From positions 1-22,180 of the IMG/VR virus record IMGVR_UViG_3300045932_000099: a DNA stretch of 22,180 nucleotides; one strand, given 5' to 3'. The notes beneath the pieces are model-generated. The model was not told where the DNA came from. It saw only the letters and a program-made list of their open reading frames with translations, and did no database searches. The stretch's first letter is position 1. Each line of letters begins with the position of its first letter. The translations under genes were made by a program, and so were the position numbers. Source of the DNA: a virus. This document shows, piece by piece, positions 1 to 5,194 of the stretch.

Positions 1-10
1 GGGCGGTCAT
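1..10 (-). CDS. Start of next early gene, cut by window edge
   Basis: An ATG read on the minus strand at 10-8 overlaps the stop of the neighbouring upstream gene as ATGA. It is preceded by GGGAG with a 5-base spacing. Only three codons (Met-Thr-Ala) are in the window, so the product is unknown. The overlap matches the junctions of the other genes in this operon, which suggests that the operon continues to the left. Confidence 0.4.
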
Positions 11-222
11 CGAGGCTCCCGCTGCGCCATCAGCGCATCGAGCCGGCCCTTGATCCTCGCCTCCTCGGCTTCGAGGCACGTGGTCAGCTCCTCCTGCAGC
101 GTCTCGATCACCTCCCAGAGTGCTTGTACATCCACATCATGGATCACGTCGGGGTTGATCAGCCGCACGTCGTAGAAGGCGTCGAGGCGCTCGAGGATGT
201 CAGCTCGGGGGAGATAGCTCAT
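7..222 (-). CDS. Small unknown early protein (71 aa)
   Basis: I do not recognise the family. The 71-residue product is acidic and mostly helical: an N-terminal part rich in Asp, Leu and Ile is followed by a Glu-rich helix that could form a coiled coil (about residues 38-66). The start at 222 has GGGAGG eight bases upstream and overlaps the previous stop as ATGA. A longer reading frame exists upstream, but it runs through the neighbouring small gene and has no better start. It lies in the replication operon, so an early accessory role is likely, but the sequence shows nothing more specific. Confidence 0.6.
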   Translation of the reverse strand: MSYLPRADILERLDAFYDVRLINPDVIHDVDVQALWEVIETLQEELTTCLEAEEARIKGRLDALMAQREPR

Positions 223-359
223 CGATGGCCCTCCCGTCCCGCCTCCACGGCGGCGTCTTTTGGCTGCGGTGCAGGCGTCACCACCGGGGGCCTGCCAAAC
301 GGCCATGGGTCATCCGGCGTGGGACGCCAGGGGGGCTTGGGTGATCCGTTAGTTGCCAT
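219..359 (-). CDS. Proline-rich 46-aa early protein
   Basis: This short gene is easily missed. It starts at ATG 359, six bases after a perfect AGGAGG, overlaps the end of the previous gene by 11 bases, and its stop overlaps the next start as ATGA. The product begins MATNGSPKPPWRPTPDDPWP and is about one quarter proline, so it is probably disordered. No family was recognised. The evidence for coding is the strong ribosome binding site and the fit into the chain of overlapping genes, not homology. Confidence 0.6.
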   Translation of the reverse strand: MATNGSPKPPWRPTPDDPWPFGRPPVVTPAPQPKDAAVEAGREGHR

Positions 360-717
360 GCCTCGCCTCCTCGCCTTCCCACATGCTGAGTTGATGATCG
401 GCTAGCGTCATGGGCCGCACTTCGACGACGGCGCCGGTGTCGGTGCGGATCAGCTCGACGCATTGCCGTGCCACATTGGGGCGTTCCTGGCAGGGCACCT
501 CCCGCAGCTCTTGCTGCCGCTCGATGCGCTCGGCCAGGTCCAGGATGAGCCATCGCACCTCGGCCAGCGCCTCTTTGGCCGCCTTGGCCGCGTCTTTCGC
601 GCCTTGGGCCTGCCGTTCATAGGTGCGCTCCAACCGCGCCAGCGTTTCCCCATGGGCGCGGCATTCCTCGGGTGTGAGCGTCACGGGCAACTGACGGGTG
701 ATCGGCATCTCGGTCAT
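349..717 (-). CDS. Coiled-coil early phage protein (122 aa)
   Basis: The function is unknown. The start at 717 is chosen because AGGAGA lies seven bases upstream and the ATG overlaps the previous stop as ATGA. An ATG two codons earlier is too close to this site. Residues about 20-75 are rich in Ala, Glu, Lys and Arg and look like a long helix or coiled coil. The C-terminal part has the pattern VELIRTDTGAVVEVRPMT, which resembles a tail I recall from small proteins of unknown function in replication regions of phages (recollection, not searched). Confidence 0.65.
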   Translation of the reverse strand: MTEMPITRQLPVTLTPEECRAHGETLARLERTYERQAQGAKDAAKAAKEALAEVRWLILDLAERIERQQELREVPCQERPNVARQCVELIRTDTGAVVEVRPMTLADHQLSMWEGEEARHGN

Positions 718-902
718 CGGCATCTCTCCTCGCGCTTGGCCTCCACCGCCACGGCCATCTGCGCTTCGCGCGCCTGTCGCGCCAGGGTCCGTTGATACGC
801 TTTGCCGCGATGGCACGCGGCTTCAATCTCGTCCAGGGTAAACACCAACAGCATGTCGGGCACGTCCAGGTGCCAGCGCTGGCCAACCTTGGTCAGGGTC
901 AT
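714..902 (-). CDS. Small unknown early protein (62 aa)
   Basis: A 62-residue protein with no recognised family. The start at ATG 902 has GGAGG five bases upstream and overlaps the stop of the zinc-motif gene as ATGA. A TTG four codons earlier is in frame but lies upstream of the ribosome binding site. The C-terminal half is a basic, Ala-rich helix. Its position between the replication genes and other small genes suggests an accessory early role. Confidence 0.6.
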   Translation of the reverse strand: MTLTKVGQRWHLDVPDMLLVFTLDEIEAACHRGKAYQRTLARQAREAQMAVAVEAKREERCR

Positions 903-1627
903 GACCGCCTCCAATCGCGGTAATTCTCCAGAATGGCGTCAGCCGTGGCGGCGTCAACGGTTTTGAGGTATGTTGACAGGATCGGTGGCATGTCACGGCG
1001 CGGGCCTTCGGTATATTCCGCTTCCTCGGCCGTCACGGGGATGTCGGCCATCAACTGCGGCACGATGGAGCGGACGAAGGCCCGTCCTTTCGGCGTCATG
1101 GCGGCCACAATGGCGAGCTTGTCCTCACGGGTGACGGGTTTGCCATGGCTATGGTCGGCGCGGTGCGGTGGGCACAGCCGCTCCATGCTGTCTGACGGCC
1201 AGCGCAGCCGATGGCGACAGCCAGGATGCTGACAGGGTATCCACGTCGCCGGCTCTTCGAGCCCCACCCCTAACTCTTGATCGCTCATGGCCGTCGCTTC
1301 CGCCAGGGCCTTGTCGCTGAAGTCTCCTGCCTGCCAGTGGTCATACTGGCGCCGCCAACGTTCCTCGTCCTGGTCGACCACGAGGGGCTGCGGTTTCGGC
1401 TCATGATGCCGGGCCATGGCCTTGATCTCGGCGGCGGTGGGCATGACTTGCTTGCGCATCTCATGGCCGAGCAGATCCAGGCAGGCACGCCGGACGGCCT
1501 CCATGCGGTAACTCTTCAGGATTTTCCAGTAGGCTTCGGCGAAAAAGTCGTTATAGATGGTGCCTTTATACATGGCGGCCATCTCTTGAAGCATGCGTTG
1601 AAATTCTGCGCGGTCGCTACTCTCCAC
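899..1627 (-). CDS. Putative helicase-loader-like protein with zinc motif
   Basis: A 242-residue protein directly after the replication initiator, overlapping it by 11 bases. Residues about 8-72 form a helical region (FQRMLQEMAAMYKG ... MPTAAEIKAMA) that recalls the N-terminal domain of phage helicase loaders of the G39P type. This is a pattern resemblance only. Residues 132-155 carry Cys-x4-Cys-x14-Cys-x2-His (C132, C137, C152, H155), a likely zinc-binding knuckle. The start is GTG at 1627, with AGGAGA about five bases upstream. Position after an initiator fits a role in bringing the host replicative helicase to the origin. An alternative is a general DNA-binding accessory protein. Confidence 0.6.
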   Translation of the reverse strand: MESSDRAEFQRMLQEMAAMYKGTIYNDFFAEAYWKILKSYRMEAVRRACLDLLGHEMRKQVMPTAAEIKAMARHHEPKPQPLVVDQDEERWRRQYDHWQAGDFSDKALAEATAMSDQELGVGLEEPATWIPCQHPGCRHRLRWPSDSMERLCPPHRADHSHGKPVTREDKLAIVAAMTPKGRAFVRSIVPQLMADIPVTAEEAEYTEGPRRDMPPILSTYLKTVDAATADAILENYRDWRRS

Positions 1628-2474
1628 GGGCTCTCCTTTCTTTCGCTTCGCGCTCCTCCTGTTCGTCCCGCTCCCGATTCAGGCGCCGGTACTCTTCCAT
1701 ATCGACACCGTTGATTACTTCGCGGCTGACTTCATCCTCCCAGCGCTGCTGACTCAGCCATGAGGCCGGGAAGGGGATGTATTGCCCGCTATCGCGCTGC
1801 CAATCGGGACTCTTGGCCTGGGCCGCAATGGCGGTGAGGATGGTATCGATGAGGTGCGGGGAGGGCTTCAGGGCTGCCCAGGCTTTCAGGGCTGTGCCTT
1901 TGGCCTTCTTCTTCGGATACGCTTGCCAGAACTCGTCAAACCGTGCTCGCCACGCGCTTGTTGCGGGCGATGCACAAGTACTTGGATCAATAGTTTTTTC
2001 TTGTTTTTCTCCATAATGACTAGAATCATTAATTACTAGTGTGCGATTGTCCGACTTCGGGTTTTCCGACATCGGGTTTTCCGAAGTCGGAATTTCGGAC
2101 TTCGGTACCGAAGTATGAATTTCGCACGTCGGTTCATCGAGCGTGCGATCTTCCTGATCCAGTGCTCGTAATCGTGGCGATTCATAGACGACCGTGACCC
2201 AGCCCACGAGCTGGCCTTTCTCGTTGCGCTGCCGCTGCCGATGGATGTAGCCTTCCCGCTCCAACTCTTGCAGGGTGGCGCGTATGGCATGCCGCCCGTC
2301 TCTCTTGGATTGCGCTTCGAGGTGCCGAATGTTGACCTCCCAGGAGTCCGGCTTACTCATCAGGTAGGCATGGAGACCACGCGCCCTGAAGCTCAGGTGC
2401 TCGTCATTCAATGCGGTAGTTTCCATGATGACGTAGGGATGTTCACGGCGCTTCTGGACGCGGATAATACTCAT
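1617..2474 (-). CDS. Winged-helix phage replication initiator
   Basis: A 285-residue protein with the layout of phage replication initiators. Residues about 20-100 form a winged-helix domain with a beta-hairpin (GYIHRQRQRNEKGQLVGWVT). A low-complexity linker follows (about 105-175). The C-terminal domain begins RFDEFWQAYPKKKAKGTALKAW and includes YIPFPASWLSQQRWED, a signature common in phage replication proteins. The linker contains four 5-residue repeats (P124-N143: PKSEI, PTSEN, PMSEN, PKSDN) encoded by 15-bp DNA repeats next to an AT-rich stretch, so the gene probably contains its own origin as lambda O does. The start at 2474 has AAGGA eight bases upstream. It is the first gene of the replication operon. 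Confidence 0.8.
   Translation of the reverse strand: MSIIRVQKRREHPYVIMETTALNDEHLSFRARGLHAYLMSKPDSWEVNIRHLEAQSKRDGRHAIRATLQELEREGYIHRQRQRNEKGQLVGWVTVVYESPRLRALDQEDRTLDEPTCEIHTSVPKSEIPTSENPMSENPKSDNRTLVINDSSHYGEKQEKTIDPSTCASPATSAWRARFDEFWQAYPKKKAKGTALKAWAALKPSPHLIDTILTAIAAQAKSPDWQRDSGQYIPFPASWLSQQRWEDEVSREVINGVDMEEYRRLNRERDEQEEREAKERRARGE
1985..2133. other. Putative replication origin inside initiator gene
   Basis: An AT-rich stretch (1981-2040 is 16 G+C of 60, 27%) adjoins four tandem 15-bp repeats and a fifth diverged copy at 2120-2133. Iterons beside an easily melted AT-rich element, located inside the initiator gene, is the arrangement of the lambda origin (established knowledge). That this is the origin here is inference. 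Confidence 0.55.
2047..2106. repeat. Four tandem 15-bp repeats (iteron candidates)
   Basis: The units start at 2047, 2062, 2077 and 2092. On the plus strand they read ttgtccgacttcggg, ttttccgacatcggg, ttttccgaagtcgga and atttcggacttcggt. Units 1 and 2 match at 13 of 15 positions; unit 4 is the most diverged. A related tttcgcacgtcggt lies at 2120-2133. Each unit has a partial palindrome (CCGAnnTCGG), typical of a protein-binding site. Confidence 0.8.
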
Positions 2475-2496
2475 GGGGCAGGTCCTTCTTGACTAC

Positions 2497-2510
2497 GCGG
2501 GATCTCCCGC
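2497..2510. promoter_or_regulatory. Inverted repeat upstream of replication initiator
   Basis: GCGGGA tc TCCCGC has perfect 6-base arms and lies 23-36 bases before the initiator start. It could be an operator or a leader hairpin. It also sits in the 17-base spacer of a weak plus-strand promoter-like pair (TTGACT at 2489, TAGCCT at 2512). I saw no convincing minus-strand promoter in 2475-2680, although the operon needs one. Confidence 0.4.
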
Positions 2511-2545
2511 CTAGCCTATAGATGGATGCTTCGTTGTCGCTCCTG

Positions 2546-2579
2546 ACGGCCTCTGTGGCGTGCCCTGCCCGGAGGCCGT
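2546..2579. promoter_or_regulatory. Inverted repeat in the 2475-2680 intergenic region
   Basis: ACGGCCTC (2546-2553) and GAGGCCGT (2572-2579) are perfect 8-base arms around an 18-base loop. There is no T-run on the minus strand, so this is not a clear terminator for the gene ending at 2681. It may be an operator or an RNA hairpin. The rest of 2580-2680 shows nothing I can name. Confidence 0.35.
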
Positions 2580-2680
2580 TCCTTTTCGCACGATGAATGC
2601 CCCCACCGAGCCAGCCCGGCGCCGTCGAGGCCCTGACTCCTGGCAGGGATGGGGCCTCAGTGCCCGGTGGGGCGCACGGC

Positions 2681-2911
2681 TTAGCGCGGGGGTGCCGCCT
2701 GATAGGCTTCACTCAGCCGAATCGAATCCTGAATAATGCGCCGCAGCAGCCGCAGCGGCTCGGCGCCATAGGTCGCACTGGCATACGCTTCCCAGTCAAA
2801 GTCGCGCAGCGCTTGCTCGATGACATAGGTGCGCGTCGTCCCTTGCTGGGCAGCGGCCTGATCGATACTGGCCACGAGGTCATCCGGGAGGGTCAGCGAG
2901 AGGCGCGCCAT
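2681..2911 (-). CDS. Ribbon-helix-helix (CopG-like) regulator
   Basis: A 76-residue protein. Its N-terminus (MARLSLTLPDDLVASIDQAA, then GTTRTYVIEQAL) is a classic ribbon-helix-helix domain: a DNA-contacting beta strand followed by two helices. Such proteins act as dimeric repressors or as antitoxins. No toxin gene is adjacent, so a transcription regulator is more likely. The start at 2911 has GAGGGG six bases upstream; an in-frame GTG at 2917 overlaps that site. No promoter was seen between the gene and the terminator just upstream of it (2938-2984), so it may depend on read-through. Confidence 0.75.
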   Translation of the reverse strand: MARLSLTLPDDLVASIDQAAAQQGTTRTYVIEQALRDFDWEAYASATYGAEPLRLLRRIIQDSIRLSEAYQAAPPR

Positions 2912-2937
2912 GCGCACCCCCTCGCCGGCGGCAGGCG

Positions 2938-2984
2938 AAAAAAAAGGCGAGACTCCACGGATCGCGGAGCCTCGCCTCGTTTTT
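2938..2984. terminator. Bidirectional intrinsic terminator
   Basis: GGCGAGACTCC (2946-2956) pairs with GGAGCCTCGCC (2966-2976) with one mismatch and a 9-base loop. Eight A residues precede it (2938-2945) and five T residues follow (2980-2984), so it can end transcription on both strands. On the minus strand it would stop transcripts from the two regulator genes to the right before they reach 2911. Confidence 0.8.
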
Positions 2985-3104
2985 CTGCTTGAATTGTCCT
3001 ACAAAATGCGCTATACGGATAGGTGGTCATCGTTACCTCTCGCTGGGGTACAGACCATTCTCACCGCGTGGGGGCGTTTCCGAGGCGCCCCTGCGCGCGC
3101 CGGC

Positions 3105-3323
3105 CTACTCTATCTCATCGGAGACCTCTCCCGGCTGCAAAAAACCTTCGCGCTCTAAGGACAAGCGCACCAAGCGCCGAATCGTTTTCGCCACGCTGGG
3201 GCGCTGATCTTCCGGGTGTTTACGGGCGTGGGCGCGGCGGGACTTCTCGATGGCATCCCACATGGGTTGCGAAAACCGAATTGGATGGACGGGCTTTTTC
3301 TTTGCCATCAGCAGGTCTGCCAT
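3105..3323 (-). CDS. Small ribbon-helix-helix-like DNA-binding protein (72 aa)
   Basis: A 72-residue, basic protein. A lysine-rich start is followed by VHPIRFSQPMWDAIEKSRRA and a helix PSVAKTIRRLVRLSLERE. A short strand and two helices of this kind suggest a ribbon-helix-helix fold; this is inferred from pattern. The start at 3323 has GGAG five bases upstream, while the next Met at 3308 has no such site. A near-consensus promoter lies just upstream at 3381-3409, so the gene may be transcribed on its own as well as from the gene to the right. The terminator at 2938-2984 ends this unit. Confidence 0.65.
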   Translation of the reverse strand: MADLLMAKKKPVHPIRFSQPMWDAIEKSRRAHARKHPEDQRPSVAKTIRRLVRLSLEREGFLQPGEVSDEIE

Positions 3324-3374
3324 ACCCTCTCCACAGCATTGGGGAGCATGAACCACTTGACAACTTGCACGATG

Positions 3375-3707
3375 TTAGCTATCATAGGATATGTGGTTAG
3401 GCTTGTCAAGAGGTTTTTCGTCGCGCCCACAGCGCGCGTGTGGAATCAAGAGCATGGCGGTAATTTCCTCCACTTTGCGGCGGGCTTCGGTCGTCAGGAT
3501 CAGGAGCTGCGTGTGATGGTCATGCACGGGGCAGGACTGCTGACGGGCATGGAAGGCGTCAATGCCGAGGCGAAAGATCAGCCGGGCGGCGGCCGACAAC
3601 TTCAGGCGGGGCAACTGGTTGGCACAATCCAACAACTCATCATACATGGCCTCCTCAAAGCGAAATCGCAGCGGTTTGGTTTTCGGTGGCTTGCGGCGTG
3701 GCTGCAT
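3375..3707 (-). CDS. Putative ribbon-helix-helix-like regulator (110 aa)
   Basis: A 110-residue basic protein. Residues about 10-55 (TKPLRFRFEEAMYDELLDCA ... LSAAARLIFRLGIDAF) recall the strand-helix-helix layout of the neighbouring 72-residue protein, including a similar basic tail and an R-F-x-x-x-M-[YW]-[DE] pattern; the two may be distant paralogues (inference). The C-terminal part contains His and Cys residues (SCPVHDHH) of unknown role. The start at 3707 has GGAGG eight bases upstream and follows a promoter at 3753-3781 by a short leader. It is first in a likely two-gene regulatory unit. Confidence 0.6.
   Translation of the reverse strand: MQPRRKPPKTKPLRFRFEEAMYDELLDCANQLPRLKLSAAARLIFRLGIDAFHARQQSCPVHDHHTQLLILTTEARRKVEEITAMLLIPHARCGRDEKPLDKPNHISYDS
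3381..3409 (-). promoter_or_regulatory. Sigma70 promoter for gene at 3105-3323
   Basis: Read on the minus strand: TTGACA (3409-3404), 17-base spacer, TATGAT (3386-3381). The predicted start is near 3374, 51 bases upstream of the coding start. The -35 box lies in CTTGACAAG, the same nonamer found at the late promoter (5532). ATCATAGGAT around the -10 is a near-palindrome (8 of 10) and could be an autoregulatory operator. Confidence 0.75.
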
Positions 3708-3752
3708 AGGCTGGGCCTCCGGTGTGCGTGCGGCATGAACGTTTGTGCTTCT

Positions 3753-3781
3753 CTTATACACTTTTACGCGCCCGTTATCAA
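3753..3781 (-). promoter_or_regulatory. Sigma70 promoter for the regulator pair
   Basis: Read on the minus strand: TTGATA (3781-3776), a 17-base spacer, then TATAAG (3758-3753). The predicted start is near 3746, giving a leader of about 40 bases before the ATG at 3707. Confidence 0.7.
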
Positions 3782-3796
3782 CGATATTTTGCCAAG

Positions 3797-3893
3797 TGTA
3801 GGACGTTTATGGCGCATGATATTCGCTGACAGGACACGACATAGACGTATAATGGCTGACAAGTCGGGGGGTGAACCGGGAGGGCTGTAGGAC
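3797..3893 (+). repeat. Recurring TGTAGGAC motif
   Basis: TGTAGGAC occurs at 3797-3804 (between two divergent promoters) and 3886-3893 (after the plus promoter), followed by GTTT and ATTT. A third copy lies on the minus strand at 3003-2996 beside the bidirectional terminator, followed by AATT. Three 8-base matches in one regulatory zone may mark sites for a phage regulator; chance is not excluded. Confidence 0.35.
3826..3853 (+). promoter_or_regulatory. Orphan plus-strand sigma70 promoter
   Basis: CTGACA (3826-3831), a 16-base spacer and a consensus TATAAT (3848-3853). No plus-strand gene with a ribosome binding site follows before the HNH gene, which lies on the other strand. It may make a small or antisense RNA, or be unused. 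It is divergent from the promoter at 3753-3781. Confidence 0.45.
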
Positions 3894-3930
3894 ATTTCGG
3901 GAAAAAACTGGCCGGGACGGAGCTAGGATC

Positions 3931-3982
3931 CCATAATATTCAATTCTGTCAACTCGTATCCTGTTGATATTATGGAATATCA
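3931..3982. repeat. AT-rich inverted repeats at end of HNH gene
   Basis: CCATAATATTCAA (3931-3943) and TTGATATTATGG (3964-3975) are complementary apart from one bulged T. Overlapping them, TGATATT ATGG AATATCA (3965-3982) has perfect 7-base arms and includes the HNH stop codon. The two structures exclude each other. They could act as a terminator-like element for converging transcripts or as protein-binding sites. Confidence 0.5.
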
Positions 3983-4567
3983 GTCATGGGTAGCGTTTCT
4001 ATTTGATCGTTTCTTATCAAGATTGACATGACTGGAGGGATGGCAGTTGACCAAGGTGAGCATAGCGCCTAACCGATCGTGGATATGTCGTTCGAGTGAG
4101 CTCCGCGGCAAGGGAATGGGTATTCCCGTGGATGGTTTCGGCTCTTGTGGTCTGGGACGTGTGGGTTTGATGACCGCGGCCGTGAGGGCGTGATGCTGGC
4201 TGATTCGGGCTTGCAAGGCTTTGATCTGCTGGAGGATGACCCGTGCCCAGGCCCGGCGATACCACGCATTGCCGCGATGGCCTCTACGCGGCGTTTCGGC
4301 CCCGGCTAGGTGCTGCCAATCTGCTTCGTCGCAGAGCGCCAGCAAGGGCTGAACAGGGATCAGCGGGAGGCCATCGCGTTTGCGACTATTACAAGACTGG
4401 CAGGCGGGGACGATGTTGCTCATCGTCGTGGGGCCTCGTGCCGCTCTGGGCGTCACATGATCTTTCGTGAGTGATCGTGAGGACTTCCCACAATAGACAC
4501 AGCGTCCATGATAATGCGCTTTGATCATGTCCCAATGGGCAGGCGTAAGCTTCGGGAACGTATCCAT
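3980..4567 (-). CDS. HNH endonuclease
   Basis: A 195-residue protein with a complete HNH core near the N-terminus: zinc-ligand pairs C23-x2-C26 and C56-x2-C59, the D36-H37 dipeptide that begins the catalytic motif, N51 and N60. HNH nucleases of phages cut DNA; some assist terminases, others are homing enzymes. The C-terminal 120 residues are basic and do not match a family I know. The start at 4567 has GGAGG nine bases upstream. It is alone, on the opposite strand to the late genes, and separated from the terminase genes by three small genes, so a packaging role is uncertain and a mobile, homing-type gene is possible. Confidence 0.85.
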   Translation of the reverse strand: MDTFPKLTPAHWDMIKAHYHGRCVYCGKSSRSLTKDHVTPRAARGPTTMSNIVPACQSCNSRKRDGLPLIPVQPLLALCDEADWQHLAGAETPRRGHRGNAWYRRAWARVILQQIKALQARISQHHALTAAVIKPTRPRPQEPKPSTGIPIPLPRSSLERHIHDRLGAMLTLVNCHPSSHVNLDKKRSNRNATHD

Positions 4568-4669
4568 GCGTAGCAACCTCCAGACAGGTTGGATGATCCA
4601 GAGGAACAGACGTGCGGGCAACCGACCTCTGGAAGTCGGCTATCGGGCGTCCCCTAGCCCGCACACGTG

Positions 4670-4678
4670 ATTATACCA
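4670..4678 (-). promoter_or_regulatory. Extended -10 promoter for HNH gene
   Basis: On the minus strand TGG-TATAAT (TG at 4678-4677, TATAAT at 4675-4670) is an extended -10 box. The -35 region at 17 bases is poor, as is allowed for extended -10 promoters. The leader to the HNH start would be about 95 bases and contains a small hairpin (CCGAC/GTCGG, 4622-4639). I see no clear promoter for the divergent lipoprotein gene. Confidence 0.5.
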
Positions 4679-4733
4679 TATGCGGTGTGCGTGGACCAGA
4701 TACTGGCGGATACTGACAGGAAAGGAGCGAACG

Positions 4734-5051
4734 ATGCGAAAGATAGGATTGCTGGTACTCTTCGTGCTCCTCGGTTGTAGTGCCCACTACCAGGGGGCCA
4801 TGGATGCGACCCGCAGCGGCCAGTGGGCCTATGGGGTGCCCTTTATCGGCTTGCGCTTCGACCGGGAGCGCTACGTGACGGACCCGGAGTATCGGGCGGG
4901 CTTTGACTATGGATTAGCCAACAGTCGCGGGGCAAATTTTCCCACCTATCGGGATACCAGCGGGTTGGTGCGGGAGATGCTACGCTTGGATGAGCTGAAC
5001 GCGAAGATTGCGGCGCGGGAGGCCGCCCAGGCGACCCCCGCTGGACCTTAA
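4734..5051 (+). CDS. Phage-encoded lipoprotein
   Basis: A 105-residue protein with a short bacterial lipoprotein signal: MRK, a hydrophobic stretch, then the lipobox LLGC with the lipidated Cys at residue 15. The mature part (about 90 residues) has aromatic and Arg residues and ends in an Ala-rich helix. The start at 4734 has AAGGAG about six bases upstream; an upstream in-frame ATG at 4680 lacks this. The gene stands alone between two minus-strand units, and its stop overlaps the convergent gene's stop (5048-5051). Lone lipoprotein genes in phages are often expressed in lysogens and may block superinfection or alter the envelope; that role here is inference. Confidence 0.8.
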   Translation: MRKIGLLVLFVLLGCSAHYQGAMDATRSGQWAYGVPFIGLRFDRERYVTDPEYRAGFDYGLANSRGANFPTYRDTSGLVREMLRLDELNAKIAAREAAQATPAGP

Positions 5052-5194
5052 AGCTTGCGCAGGAGCTTGCCGGCCTGACGCCCGGTCACCTTACGGGCAT
5101 AGCGGCGGGCCATGGCGGAGGGGCCTTTCCTGATCGCCTGGTAGTCCCCGAGCAGCCGGGCGAGCCAGTACAGCAGCGAGCGGAGCGCGTTCAT
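5048..5194 (-). CDS. Small basic protein (48 aa) paired with repressor
   Basis: A 48-residue protein, MNALRSLLYWLARLLGDYQA followed by a strongly basic part rich in Arg and Lys. The N-terminal 20 residues form a hydrophobic or amphipathic helix. The start at 5194 has GGAGG seven bases upstream and overlaps the repressor stop as ATGA, so the two are translationally coupled. I do not recognise a characterised family. Possibilities are a small nucleic-acid-binding or membrane-associated protein. A toxin partner of the repressor is conceivable, but nothing in the sequence proves it. Confidence 0.65.
   Translation of the reverse strand: MNALRSLLYWLARLLGDYQAIRKGPSAMARRYARKVTGRQAGKLLRKL

Noticed and set aside
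2597-2992. Plus-strand frame of 131 codons across the CopG-like gene
   Set aside because: Antisense to a clear ribbon-helix-helix gene and includes the terminator hairpin; no ribosome binding site.
3216-3890. Open plus-strand frame of 224 codons across the regulator genes
   Set aside because: It is antisense to two genes with good starts and promoters, has no ribosome binding site and gives a protein with no recognisable pattern.
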